Shown here one piece after another: positions 24,412-34,206 of a stretch of DNA of 64,000 nucleotides. A model generated the notes under the pieces. It was not told the DNA's origin, made no database searches, and worked only from the letters and a program-made list of their open reading frames with translations. The stretch is from contig CAVORW010000002.1 of NCBI GenBank assembly GCA_963698715.1, forward strand, positions 1-64,000, read 5' to 3'. The translations under genes were made by a program, and so were the position numbers. How positions within the stretch are numbered: position 1 is the stretch's first letter; each line of letters opens with the position of its first letter. This stretch comes from CAWHJB01 sp963698715 (GTDB lineage: Bacteria > Chloroflexota > Anaerolineae > Anaerolineales > UBA4823).

Positions 24412-25777
24412 AACCCTATTCTCGGTCCCTTCTTGGATTGGTGGCTGTTTCACTCATTCTGGCGTCTTTAATCCAGCCATTTCCCTCCGTTCTGGCCCAG
24501 GATGGCGCAAGCCCCTGGGGCGAGTTCCTCAACCCGGACGGTTCGATCAATTGGGCCAACCTGACTTACCTGGGCGAGACATGCCGAGCCGGCGGATTGG
24601 ATGAACGTCGAGATCCCGGGTGGGATCCAGGTGCCGCTGGGCCAGGCGGTCTATAACCGCTACCTGACCCCCAGCGGCAATGTGCTGGTGCTGCCCTCGC
24701 CGGCGACCATGTTCATGACTTTCTTGCACGCCGAAACCTCCGGATTTATCGCCAACACCCCGGAGATGCTCAGTTCGGGCCAGTCGATGCTGGCGATGCT
24801 GGCCTGCCGATTACGTCGATGTGGATGATCTGCAGGCCCTGGGTTACGTTGACCCGCTGGAATTCTTCCAGGCCGTGATCGAGGGGCGTGAGAATATCTG
24901 GTCGGTTGTAATGCCCACCTTCTTGATTGAGCTCACCCGCATGTCGCTGGATTCGGGCTATTTGGTCACTGCACTGTGGCTATACCTGAATAGCGCCGAT
25001 TGCGGCCAGATCCCCGGTGGCTGCCCGCTCGGCTTCGGGCTCACACCCACGCCCGGAGGGCCAGGCGGCACGCCAATGCCCCCGCCAAACGCAGCCTGCC
25101 CTGCGCCGTCGATATCTTATGAAGACGTGTCCGCAACCGGCAACCAAACCGAGCCGCTCAAGCCGGTGGTCGTCGGGCAGGACCCCGAAAAACGCGGTGC
25201 AGATGTGGAAGTCCACATCGCCATCCCGCCGGTGATCTTCACCTGGTACGAAGCTCACCAGACCCGTTCCTGCGAGTACGTTTCCAGCGGGTCCGGCAGC
25301 GGATGCCCAGGACCGGGCAATCGCTATGACCGGGTGATCGGCGCAGACGGCGACCATGCCAGTTGGAACGGTTCGATGGAGAAAAACTCCAATTGGGATG
25401 TCGATACGGATACTGAGTGCCTCCAGCATGTTGAAGTTTTTCCGGACCACCTGGATTTCGCTTCCCTGAGCATCCATCTGTCGGGCGAATCGCGCAACTG
25501 GATTCTGAGCGACCTGGCCCAGGCGTACCCAGGCGCGCGCCTCAAACGCCCGGATTGGAATTTCACCTTCCAGGGACCGGGAAATTTAGCTGGCTCGCAG
25601 GTCGTTTCCTTCATCGAGCTCATCCCCAATATCCAGTTTGCCGATCCCGGCGTATACGCCATGCGCTTGAACGGGCGCACGATCGGCACCCTGGTTTCCG
25701 CGCCGCGTTCCTTTGACCTGCCCTTAAACGACTTCCAGGTCGACCTGCTGCGGGTCACCCTGATCGAGGCGCCATGA
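24408..25777 (+). CDS. Exported protein of the transfer operon, two frameshifts
   Basis: About 455 residues when read over three frames. 24408-24600 encodes a signal peptide (LVAVSLILASLIQPFPSVLA) and SPWGEFLNPDGSINWANLTYLG. 24601-24805 continues as NVEIPGGIQVPLGQAVYNRY. From about 24806 to 25777 the third frame runs DYVDVDDLQALGYVDPLEFF to the end. Each shift moves one frame onward. The C-terminal half has a Pro/Gly linker (TPTPGGPGGTPMPPP) and then a Cys-containing beta-rich domain. No family recognised. The protein is secreted or surface-exposed and probably part of the apparatus. Its ATG overlaps the upstream stop and its end overlaps the next start. Confidence 0.6.
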
Positions 25778-26442
25778 GCGTTTGGGAGATTCTTCTGGCA
25801 GTTCCGATTTGGTGGACCAATGGAGTGCTTGCCATGCTGTATTGGTCGCTCGCCCACTTGCCTGAACTCGTTGCCTTGCTGGCCGGCCTGGTGATCTTGC
25901 TGGGAATCGATCCTTTGATCCAGCAGCGCGCCAGCCAACGCCCACGCCGGCAGGGCCGCGGCGAGGTGCAAACGGCCAGCCCCAATGCCCAGTATTTCAC
26001 CCTGGCGACTATGGTGGCCTGGCTGCTGGTTTCGCTCTTATCCCGCTTTCCCGTCCCGCTGATCGGCGCTTGCCTGTGGTGGTTGGGTCTGCTGGGGATC
26101 CTGGCCGTCCCGGAAGAGCGATTCAACCAGTTATGGTGGGCCAAGACCGGCATCCTGACTTACGCTGGCCTGGTGTTGGTCCTGCGCTTCGGGCTGGCAG
26201 TGTTGGCCGAGGTCAGCCCGGCAGATTGGGCGGCGGTTGTCGGCAGCCGGCTGGACGCTCAGGCGGCTTTGAGCAGCACACGCGGCAATATCGCCACGAT
26301 TGGCATGCTTTTCACTTTCGTGCTCTACCCGCTCGGTTACACCGGGTTGTTGTTCAACCGCTTTCTGCGCAACCCCAAGCCATTGTACAACCTCGGTCTG
26401 GAAGCCGGCGATGTGCTCCAACGCTTGCGCACCCGGCAGTAA
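25774..26442 (+). CDS. Multi-pass membrane protein of the transfer operon
   Basis: 222 residues with about six membrane helices (two before residue 50, then about 75-115, 125-145, 165-200). A charged loop with RASQRPRRQGRGEVQ follows the second helix. No catalytic motif is visible. The start overlaps the upstream stop by 4 bases. Its place just before the VirB4-like ATPase is where TrbL/VirB6-like channel proteins usually sit, but it is too short and too divergent to assign. Confidence 0.65.
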   Translation: MSVWEILLAVPIWWTNGVLAMLYWSLAHLPELVALLAGLVILLGIDPLIQQRASQRPRRQGRGEVQTASPNAQYFTLATMVAWLLVSLLSRFPVPLIGACLWWLGLLGILAVPEERFNQLWWAKTGILTYAGLVLVLRFGLAVLAEVSPADWAAVVGSRLDAQAALSSTRGNIATIGMLFTFVLYPLGYTGLLFNRFLRNPKPLYNLGLEAGDVLQRLRTRQ

Positions 26443-26483
26443 GCACCTTATAAACTGGACCAATCAGGCTGACATATCAGGGA

Positions 26484-26681
26484 CGAAGCCAAATAGGCTT
26501 CGACCACCATAAGATGCAAGACCTTTATTCTGGCTTCGCCCTTGAAATGTGTTACTCAATTTTCGAATTGGGTGACCACCTGCCTCGGCGCAGGAGTTTG
26601 CACGTGGACCAAGGTCCAATTGCACGGGAGCAGCATTCGTCAATGCACTCGGATGGGACTAAAACGGTCTCATCCGAGTGC
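26484..26681 (+). ncRNA. Candidate structured RNA: four hairpins in a row
   Basis: The 284-base gap between two transfer genes holds four hairpins: CGAAGCC/GGCTTCG (26484-26502, 5-base loop); CAATT/AATTG closing a TTCG tetraloop (26557-26570); TGCA-TGGACC/GGTCCA-TGCA (26599-26624); and an 11-bp stem 26645-26655 with 26671-26681. No coding frame spans it. It could be a processed leader or a regulatory RNA; no known family recognised. Confidence 0.4.
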
Positions 26682-26726
26682 CCCTACTGAATTTCACGCA
26701 GGCTCAATACCATTGAAAGGAGGAAT

Positions 26727-27005
26727 ATGCCAACCAATTTCTATAGCTTTGCCTGGCCAATCGCTTTTTCGATCATCGTACTGGCTGGCCTGATCGTGAT
26801 CCTGGCTGCTTTGACCACCCTGGTCGCTGCGATCACGAAAGCCCGCCAGCTCGGTCGAGAGAAGGACGACCAGGCGCCGCAGGTAGAGGAGTATGCAAAT
26901 CCCTACCAGAAAGCCACCTATCATCCAGACGACTGGTCCACCTTGCAGACCGGCGTGCTGGAAACGGTCACCACCGATGGGATCCACTACATCCCAACCC
27001 ATTGA
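26727..27005 (+). CDS. Small membrane protein of the transfer operon
   Basis: 92 residues. One long membrane helix near the N-terminus (about 9-38, WPIAFSIIVLAGLIVILAALTTLVAAI) and a polar C-terminal half (KARQLGREKDDQAPQVEEYANPYQKATYHPDDW). The ribosome site AAAGGAGGAAT is strong. It lies 101 bases before the large ATPase gene and is probably an accessory of the membrane complex. No family recognised. Confidence 0.65.
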   Translation: MPTNFYSFAWPIAFSIIVLAGLIVILAALTTLVAAITKARQLGREKDDQAPQVEEYANPYQKATYHPDDWSTLQTGVLETVTTDGIHYIPTH

Positions 27006-27022
27006 CAACCAGCTTATTCGAC

Positions 27023-27093
27023 TTCATGAGCCCGGGAAGCAATTCCCGGCCTCATGAAACCGGATAATCTGACACACCTGACACATCTGACAC
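27023..27093 (+). promoter_or_regulatory. Stem-loop and triple CTGACAC repeat before the ATPase gene
   Basis: TTCATGAG-C-CCGGGAA (27023-27038) pairs with 27043-27058 around a GCAA tetraloop, with a single C-C mismatch. It is followed by three copies of CTGACAC at 27069, 27078 and 27087 (9-base period), ending 13 bases before the ATG at 27107. The layout suggests control of ATPase expression by a repeat-binding protein or by RNA structure. Confidence 0.45.
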
Positions 27094-27106
27094 TCAGGGT
27101 GAAGTT

Positions 27107-30100
27107 ATGAGCGTATCGCTAATCGACCAATGGATCGAAACCAATACATCCAGGTTCAGCCGGACCCTGGATGGGATATCTGGGAGCCTTCGAGAGGCAT
27201 TTTCAAGCGTAGATTTGCTGACTCCCGACGATCTGGACATTTTAGACAACGGCCTGGTCTATGATGAGGCCGATGCCCATCGCCTGAAATACATGTGGTT
27301 CCATGTGATCGAGCGTGAGGGAGGTCATGCTTACCAGGAATACCGGGTGGTCCATTTGCTGCAGCTTCGCCTGATCCCAATGGATGTGCGCGCCGATCCG
27401 GGTGTGCTGGCCCGTATGCGCACCGTTTTACGCGGCCTGTACAGCGCGGAAGTGGAGCTGGTTTACCTCGTCGCCGGCATGTTCCAACCCAAGCGCCTGG
27501 GGATCGTCCAGCTTTATGGCGTGGTAGGGCGCAGCCAGAGCATCGAAGAAGCGCAACGTCTGGGGGACAACAGCGCCGCAGCACTGCAGGCCAGCATGTC
27601 GGCAGCTTATCCGCAAATCCGCTTCAGCGAGGTCGATATGGACATGGCCAGCTGGCTGGATGAAGCACTCAAGCAGATGCCGCACTGCCTGCTGGCGGTT
27701 GGGCATCCGGATCCCAGGGAAAACGCCCGCGGCGGGCTGTCGGAGATCGCCCCTTACCTGTCATCAAAACGAACGGATCAGCACAATTTCACTCTGCAAC
27801 AAAATGAGCTGGTGATGCGCGGTATGAGCCAGCTCGAAGAGGATTTCCTGCTCCAAATTCTGCTCTCGCCCGTCTCCATGCAGGCTGCCAGCCGGATGCT
27901 GGCCGGGCTGGCTGAATATACCTCCACCTGGGCCGCCTGGCAGACCGGCAGCCGTTCCTTCAACTTTGGCGTCTCGATCCCCTTGCTTCTATCGGGGTCG
28001 CTGGCGCGCAACGTTGGCACTGGCTACACCCGTTCGGCGAGCGAGACAGCCTCGGATGGCATCTCCAGCTCGGAAAGCACTGCCCATACCGACGGCAGCG
28101 CTCAGGCCCATACCTCCGGAAAGGCCCACACCCAGGGCGCTTCGGTGACCGAAACCGAAGGCATTACCGTGACCGAGTCCTACGAGACCAGTTCCGGCCG
28201 GAGTTCCAGTGTGGCCGAAGGCCTCAGCCAGAGCCGGGCGGTGACCGATGGTACGATGCAGAGCCGCTCCGTCAGCGATGGAGTCAATTCGTTTAGCTCG
28301 ATCAGCGCCGGCGTGAATGGTTCCCTGGGTGCGCCGGGCGTTGCCAGCGTTGGCGCCAGTGTGAGCGGCACGGTGGGTGGCGGCGCTTCGCATGGAGAAA
28401 CCCGTACCCAGGGTTCTTCCCACTCGGTGACCGAGGCGCAAGCCAGCTCCCATGTGGAGACGCAGGGTATTTCTGCTGGCGAATCGCAGGGTCTGAGCAT
28501 CTCCAGGTCCAAGAGCCGTTCGGTCGGCTCGATGGTCTCCGATACGACCATGGAATCGGACACCAATACCATCTCCCAGGCCGACACCAAGGGTTCCACG
28601 CAGGGGAAATCGCATGTCAACTCGCTTTCCAATGGGACAGCCGCATCGCCAGCGGCCTCAGCCAGGGCATTTCGGACGGTATCGCTATCGGGCTGGCCCC
28701 CTCGGTCAGCCTGGGAGAAAGCAACCAGTGGCAGTTCGATCCGGCCATTCTGCTGACCACTATCTTACGCAAGCAGCAGGAACTGCTGGATGTGATGGCC
28801 CGTGAAGGCGGCTATTACACCGATGTCTATGCCCTGAGCCGGACGGAACGCGGCAAGCAAGCCTTGATGGCCTTGATCCCGGAAGCCTTTCATGGCGTGG
28901 AAGATGTGGTCATGGGTGTGCAGACCCGCACCCTGACTCGAGATAGAGGATCGCTACATCCGCAAACATGCCATGGCGATGGTGCCATCCACTCGCGAGA
29001 TCCGCATCCCCGAAGCGATGACTGCCTATGCCGACTCAACCCTGCTGACCATGCTGCAGGCCTCAGCTTATCTATCCCCCGGGCTCTTTGAAGAAGGCAC
29101 GACCCGCTCGGTCCAGGAGAAAATCCCCTCCTTTGCCTTCGACCCGGATTTGCGGGAGGGGATCGCACTCGGCCTGCAATATTCCACCGAACGCGGCCAG
29201 CTCACCGAGTCTTTGCTGCGCATGACACCTGAGCGTCACTTCCACACGGCCCTGATTGGGGATACCGGCTCCGGCAAGAGCGTGACTGCCGAACGCCTGG
29301 CTTATGAATCGACCAGCGCCTGGAGGTATCGCACGATCGTGCTGGATTTCGGCCAGGGTTGGCGCAAAGCCTTGAATTGGCCGGAGATGGAAGGGCGGGT
29401 GGATATCCGCCAGCTTTATCCAGGCGCGGTCCGGCCGCTGCGCTGGAACCCGCTGCAGATCCCCAAGCGCATCGACCCGGTGCGCTACCGCACCCTGCTG
29501 GTGGAATTGTTCGCCAATGCCGGACGGATGGGTCCCCGCCAACTCGGTTTTATGCGCGAGGCGCTGACTCGCGTTTATGCCCAGACCGGGGTCATCATTC
29601 CAGATGAAGATTCGGGCATGTTCGACGACATCTGGAAAGACAAAAGGCTGTCGAAGGAGCGTAAAGACCAGTATTACCGCAATCTGGAGGAGTGGAAGGT
29701 CGTGCGAAACGACGAAGAGGAACGTGTGATCAATGCTGCTCGGACCGAACGGGGACTGTCGGCCCAACCCACCATCCACGTGCGCCTGGACGAACTGGCA
29801 GCCTTCGAGCGCCAGGCGCTGGTCATCCAGCGCAGCAAGCGCGCCAGCCTGGCGCAGTGGGTGGATATCCTGCGCGCCTTATTACGCAAACATGCCAACG
29901 ATATCAACAGCCGCTCCAGCCTGCAAGGTGTGCTGCTGCGGGTCGAGCAACTGGCGGAGGGCGAAATGCGCCGCATGTACGGCCCCGGTCACGACACGAT
30001 CGCGATCGAAGATTTGGGGCTGCTCGGGCCGCGCGACGACCAGTGGGGGGTGACTGTGATCGAAGGCGGAGCGGAGATGGATGAATTTTCCAAATCGGCC

Positions 30101-30655
30101 TTGCTCTCGATGATCGCCACCATCCTTTACCTGGATGCGGTCGTGCGCCGCCGGGAAGCTTTAGGTGGCGAGCGTTTCCCGCCGCTGCAAATCTTCTTCG
30201 AGGAAGCGAATAAAGTCCTTTCCGGCGTGGATATCGGCGCGGCTTCCGACCGGGATGCTCGCGGAGGCAACCAGACCGCCCAGATTTTCCTGAATATGTG
30301 GCGGGATGGGCGCAAATACGACATCTTCCTGCACGTCCTGGCTCAGACGGTGAGTGAGCTGCCCCAAGGCATTCTCTCCTCTTGCAACAACGGCTTTTTT
30401 GGGCAGACCAAAGACGACAAGGACCGCAGCGCCATCCTGGCTTACCTGGCGCGCAACACCAAAGGTTTTGTCAACTCCGATTACGACCGCTTCGTCGCCC
30501 GCATGCCGATGGCGATGGCTATTGCCAAGCTGGGCTACACCCAGGAGATTGCCGATATGGAGCCCTACCTGATCCGCTCCCTGATGCTGGCGGTCAGCGA
30601 ACCCAGCGACCGGGAAATCTACGAACATTACCAGACGCTGGGCTTGATCGCTTGA
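27107..30655 (+). CDS. VirB4/HerA-like transfer ATPase with Ser/Thr-rich insert, two frameshifts
   Basis: About 1180 residues across two frame changes (near 28634 and near 28942). The N-terminal 300 residues (MSVSLIDQWIETNTSRFSRTL to GSLARN) resemble the membrane-proximal domain of VirB4-like proteins. Residues about 305-530 are an extreme Ser/Thr/Gly/Glu-rich region (SASETASDGISSSES, GRSSSVAEGLSQSRAV). The C-terminal ATPase has Walker A LIGDTGSGKSVTAERL (about residue 715-730), Walker B LQIFFEEANKVLSG, and late motifs LAQTVSELPQGILSSCNNGFFGQT. Such hexameric motors power T4SS assembly and DNA transfer. Its neighbour genes are Tad pilus parts, a very unusual pairing. If the frameshifts are real the gene is dead. 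Confidence 0.78.
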
Positions 30656-30689
30656 TATCTCGTAAACACACTTGACTGGAGGTTGAATC

Positions 30690-31670
30690 ATGAAAAGATC
30701 GCTCTTCATCATACTGGGACTGGCAGTGCTGGCAGGTGGGCTGACCTTTTCCTTGCTGACCTTTTATATCCAGCCCACCACCGTGGTGACCGCAGGATAT
30801 GATCTGGCGGCGGGTACGCGCCTGACGGCCGACCTGCTCCAGGAAAGTCGTGTTCCGAAAGGAGCCGTACCTGCTGGCGCTTTCTCTTCCGGGGAGCAAG
30901 CTGTCGGGTTGGTCCTGACCGCAGACCGGGTCGCCGGCGATATTCTCACCAGCTACGTCGCCGGAGACAGCACGGCTGCAGCCGGCATCCCCGCCCAGTT
31001 GTCTCCCGATCATGTGGCGATCGCTGTGGATGTCGACCAGGCAACCGGCCTAGCCGGCATCGTGCGCACCGGTCAGCGTGTGTCGGTGATTGCCATCCTC
31101 GATCCCCAGGCCATCCAACGTGAACTGAGCAATCGGGCGGCTTCGGTTTTTCTGCCTACCGAAACCAGTTCAACCAACGATGGGCGTGCTGCCGGCACGC
31201 CTCAACCGACTCTCACACCCACACCTACTCCACAGCCGCCGCTCTCACCGGTCGCCAGTATTACCATCAAAGGCCTGCGGGTATTGGTCGTGCCCCAATC
31301 CTTTCGCTACGAAGAACTGCCTTCTACCTCCGGGGAAGCCGAGCTGTTCGCCAGCGCTCGTACCAGCCAGGCAGCTCAATCCGGCAGTGTGGTGCTGCTC
31401 GAAGCCCCGGTGGCGCCTGTCCTGATTGCACCCGAGTACCAGGTCAGCCCGGCCGAATTGCTCGCTTTGCTGAACAAAGTGGCCACGATCCACCTGGTCC
31501 TGGAACCGAGCGATGGGCTGACAATCGAGACATCCACCCTGGAGCCTGTCGACCTGGCGAACCTGTACGAGCGTATCACCGGCCTGGAATTAAATCGCTT
31601 AAATTGGGAGAGCAATCATGAAAATCAGTATTGGGTTTGCCGGCCCGGATCTGTCACAAATCACCCGTGA
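30690..31670 (+). CDS. cpaB: Flp pilus assembly protein CpaB/RcpC (SAF domain)
   Basis: 326 residues. An N-terminal membrane helix (about 5-27) is followed by a SAF domain (about 32-95, TTVVTAGYDLAAGTRLTADLLQESRVPKGAVPAGAF), then the RcpC-like region (HVAIAVDVDQATGLAGIVRTGQRVSVIA). A Thr/Pro spacer (TPQPTLTPTPTPQPP) separates it from a second domain. In Tad systems CpaB lies at the outer face and helps the secretin; no secretin gene is seen here, as expected for a monoderm envelope. The end overlaps CpaE by 53 bases. Ribosome site TGGAGG. Confidence 0.85.
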   Translation: MKRSLFIILGLAVLAGGLTFSLLTFYIQPTTVVTAGYDLAAGTRLTADLLQESRVPKGAVPAGAFSSGEQAVGLVLTADRVAGDILTSYVAGDSTAAAGIPAQLSPDHVAIAVDVDQATGLAGIVRTGQRVSVIAILDPQAIQRELSNRAASVFLPTETSSTNDGRAAGTPQPTLTPTPTPQPPLSPVASITIKGLRVLVVPQSFRYEELPSTSGEAELFASARTSQAAQSGSVVLLEAPVAPVLIAPEYQVSPAELLALLNKVATIHLVLEPSDGLTIETSTLEPVDLANLYERITGLELNRLNWESNHENQYWVCRPGSVTNHP

Positions 31671-32889
31671 ATACGTGTTGACTGCCGACGATACCAAGAT
31701 GTCGCTGTCCTTTATCCAGACCAACTGGGATTTGTTCCTGCAAAGCCTGGCGGAGGGCGAGCCGGATCTCTTGATTATTTACGCCGATATTGCTCCCGGT
31801 GTGGAGGCATTGGTCAATGAGCTGGCCAAACTCAAGAACGCCCTGGCGATCCTCCTGCTCCCAACCGGCTGGGCTGACCTTCAGGGGGCGCTCGAGAAGG
31901 TCGACACCGTGCGCGGAATTTACCTCCAGCCGGCGGCCCCAGCGGAGGTCCTGCGGCGCGGCCTCAACGCGGTCACGACCGAGCGCGCCAAGCGCCAGAC
32001 GGCCTCTCCCCTGAGCCAGGTTCTCGACCCAACCGAGCGCACCGCCAGCGTGGTCGGGACGCGCGTGATCGCTTTCGTCTCTTCTCAAGGTGGGGTCGGC
32101 AAATCCACCCTGGCAGAAGGCCTCGGTTTTGAGCTGGCAGCGCGCCGTAATATCAATTCCCTGTTGTTCTCCTTTGGCCTGCCGCCGGCTGCTCCTTTGC
32201 GACTGGATCTCCGCTTCCAGCCCAGCGCCCAGGAATTCTTCGCCCATCCCGGGCCGAATGGCTTCAAGGAATCGATCCAACATACCCGCGATGGCCTGGA
32301 TGTGGTGATTGCCCCCTGCGAATCTTATACCTATGCCAACGCTGTCACTGCCGTCCCCGAGGCCGCCCATTCGATCCGCTCGCTGGTGATCACTTCCTAC
32401 GCTTTCAATTACGGCGCGATCCTGCTCGACCTGCCAGCCAACGAAGAAGCCTGGACCATGCAGCCCTTGCTAGCGGCCAACCTGGTGTTGATCGTCTCCC
32501 GCCCCACCCTGGACGGCATCCGTGCCACGGCTCACACAGCTCGCTTGCTGACCGAAAACCTGCAAAGCAACCACCGCATTCCCAAGGAGAATATCTTCGT
32601 GGTGCTCAACCAGCGCACCAAACACTCGACTTTTACTGCCTCCAGTTTCCATCACAAAGGCGCCAACCAGTATGGCTGGTTCCCACCGGTCCTGACCACC
32701 ATCGATTACGACCCGCTGGTTCCCCAGGCGCAGGATGCCTCCCGGCCGGCGGTCAATGTGGCTGAGGATCTGGGCAAGAACATCGCCGCCCTGGCCGATA
32801 TGTTTTACGGCAATCTGCATCTTTCATCGAAAAATGGCCGTCCTAAAGGGCGCAGCTTTCTGGGCATTCGAGTTCGGATGGGAGATTAG
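31618..32889 (+). CDS. cpaE: CpaE/TadZ-like ParA-family ATPase
   Basis: 423 residues. The N-terminal 130 residues form an atypical receiver-like domain (PDLLIIYADIAPGVEALVNEL). The C-terminal MinD/ParA fold has the deviant Walker A FVSSQGGVGKSTLAEGLG (about 153-170) with the signature Lys, and LDLPANEEAW in the Walker B position. TadZ/CpaE proteins place the Tad machine in the cell. It starts within the end of cpaB with its own ribosome site (GGGAG) and ends 2 bases before cpaF. Confidence 0.85.
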   Translation: MKISIGFAGPDLSQITREYVLTADDTKMSLSFIQTNWDLFLQSLAEGEPDLLIIYADIAPGVEALVNELAKLKNALAILLLPTGWADLQGALEKVDTVRGIYLQPAAPAEVLRRGLNAVTTERAKRQTASPLSQVLDPTERTASVVGTRVIAFVSSQGGVGKSTLAEGLGFELAARRNINSLLFSFGLPPAAPLRLDLRFQPSAQEFFAHPGPNGFKESIQHTRDGLDVVIAPCESYTYANAVTAVPEAAHSIRSLVITSYAFNYGAILLDLPANEEAWTMQPLLAANLVLIVSRPTLDGIRATAHTARLLTENLQSNHRIPKENIFVVLNQRTKHSTFTASSFHHKGANQYGWFPPVLTTIDYDPLVPQAQDASRPAVNVAEDLGKNIAALADMFYGNLHLSSKNGRPKGRSFLGIRVRMGD

Positions 32890-32891
32890 GG

Positions 32892-34202
32892 ATGGTTTTA
32901 GGAATGCTTGACGAATCCTTGTACCCCATAAGCGTCCTGAGCGATCCGGCAGTTCAACGCCAGATCATCGACGAGGTGATCGAAGCGATCAACCGGGAGT
33001 TCGATTCCGTCGTACTGCGCTCCCCCGCCGAGCCGGAACAGGACAAGGTCCGCAGCCGGGTGCACGTGCTGGTGAATAAGTCTTATCGCCAACGCGGCGC
33101 GGTCCCTTCGGTTCAAGAACATACCAGCCTGACGGATGAAATTTCGCGGCGGGTGCTCGGGCTGGGGTTTCTGGATTTGCTGTTGCCTCCGGCTCGTATG
33201 GATCTCACCGAGATCACCGTGTATTCCTCAGGCTTGATCCAGGTGATGCCTAAAGGCAGCGTGCGCTGGGAGAACTTCCCTCTGCAGGTCGAGGCCAGCG
33301 AAGTCTGGCGCATCCTGACCTTGCTGTTGGGCAGCCAGTCGAAAGCCATTAACGAGGCCACGCCCAGCGTCCATGGCCGTTTGCCCGCCACCCCTCACAA
33401 CCCTGGCGGCGGGCGTATCAAAGTGCTCCACCCTGTGATCGCTCCCGGCAATGGCTATCCTTCGGTCAACATCCGCCTCTATGAGCAAAAGCCCGTACAT
33501 CCCGAGTGGCTGCTGGAACGCGGCCTGATGAGCGAGGACATGATGGCGTTCCTGGGTGCAGCGATCCAGGATGGGAAACGGCTGTTGATCACCGGCGGAA
33601 CGCGCACAGGCAAAACCACCCTGCTCTCAGCATTATGCAATTACCTGCCCCACGGCTGGCGGATCGTGAAGATCGAAGATCCGGCCGAGATCTGGATCGA
33701 TCGGCCGACGGTGCAAACTATTGAATCCCGGCCTGTCCCGCCTGGCTCCGAAGTGCCCCCTTACACCCTGGCGGACGGGGTCGATGATGCCATGCGCATG
33801 TCGCCCGACTATCTGATCGTTGGTGAGGTACGAGATGGACGTGCCGCGCTGGCCATGTTCCGGGCGCTGCTCACCGGCCATTCAGGAGCTTGCACTTTTC
33901 ACGCCAATTCCCCGCGGGAGGCTTTCCGCCGGCTGGCGACCATCATGGGCGCCGATGAAAACGTGCGTCCGCATGAAGCTGCCCAGGTGATCGCCGACAG
34001 CCTGGACCTGCTGGTTCAGATCGGCCTGCGGCAAGAGGTGCGCCGGGTGACCGAGATCGTCCAGATTATCCGGATCGCCCACGGGCAAATGGTGCGCTTT
34101 CGGAGGCTCTGGCAGTTCGATGAGCGATCATCGGCAAAGGACCCGCATTGGATCAAAACCGGCCTTGAATCAGATAATTCGTTGAGAAGTAAAGGAGGCT
34201 AG
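32892..34202 (+). CDS. cpaF: CpaF/TadA-type secretion ATPase (GspE/VirB11 superfamily)
   Basis: 436 residues. The N-terminal domain includes LTDEISRRVLGLGFLDLLLPPARMDLTEITVYSSGLIQVMPKG. The ATPase core has Walker A ITGGTRTGKTTLLSALC (235-251), the Asp/Glu box IVKIEDPAEIWI, Walker B DYLIVGEVRDGRAALAMFRALLTGHSGACTFHANSPREAFRRL, all in the normal order. TadA-type ATPases drive assembly (and often retraction) of Flp pili. In this element it may share energy supply with the VirB4-like ATPase. Intact and full length. Confidence 0.93.
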   Translation: MVLGMLDESLYPISVLSDPAVQRQIIDEVIEAINREFDSVVLRSPAEPEQDKVRSRVHVLVNKSYRQRGAVPSVQEHTSLTDEISRRVLGLGFLDLLLPPARMDLTEITVYSSGLIQVMPKGSVRWENFPLQVEASEVWRILTLLLGSQSKAINEATPSVHGRLPATPHNPGGGRIKVLHPVIAPGNGYPSVNIRLYEQKPVHPEWLLERGLMSEDMMAFLGAAIQDGKRLLITGGTRTGKTTLLSALCNYLPHGWRIVKIEDPAEIWIDRPTVQTIESRPVPPGSEVPPYTLADGVDDAMRMSPDYLIVGEVRDGRAALAMFRALLTGHSGACTFHANSPREAFRRLATIMGADENVRPHEAAQVIADSLDLLVQIGLRQEVRRVTEIVQIIRIAHGQMVRFRRLWQFDERSSAKDPHWIKTGLESDNSLRSKGG

Positions 34203-34206
34203 ACCC

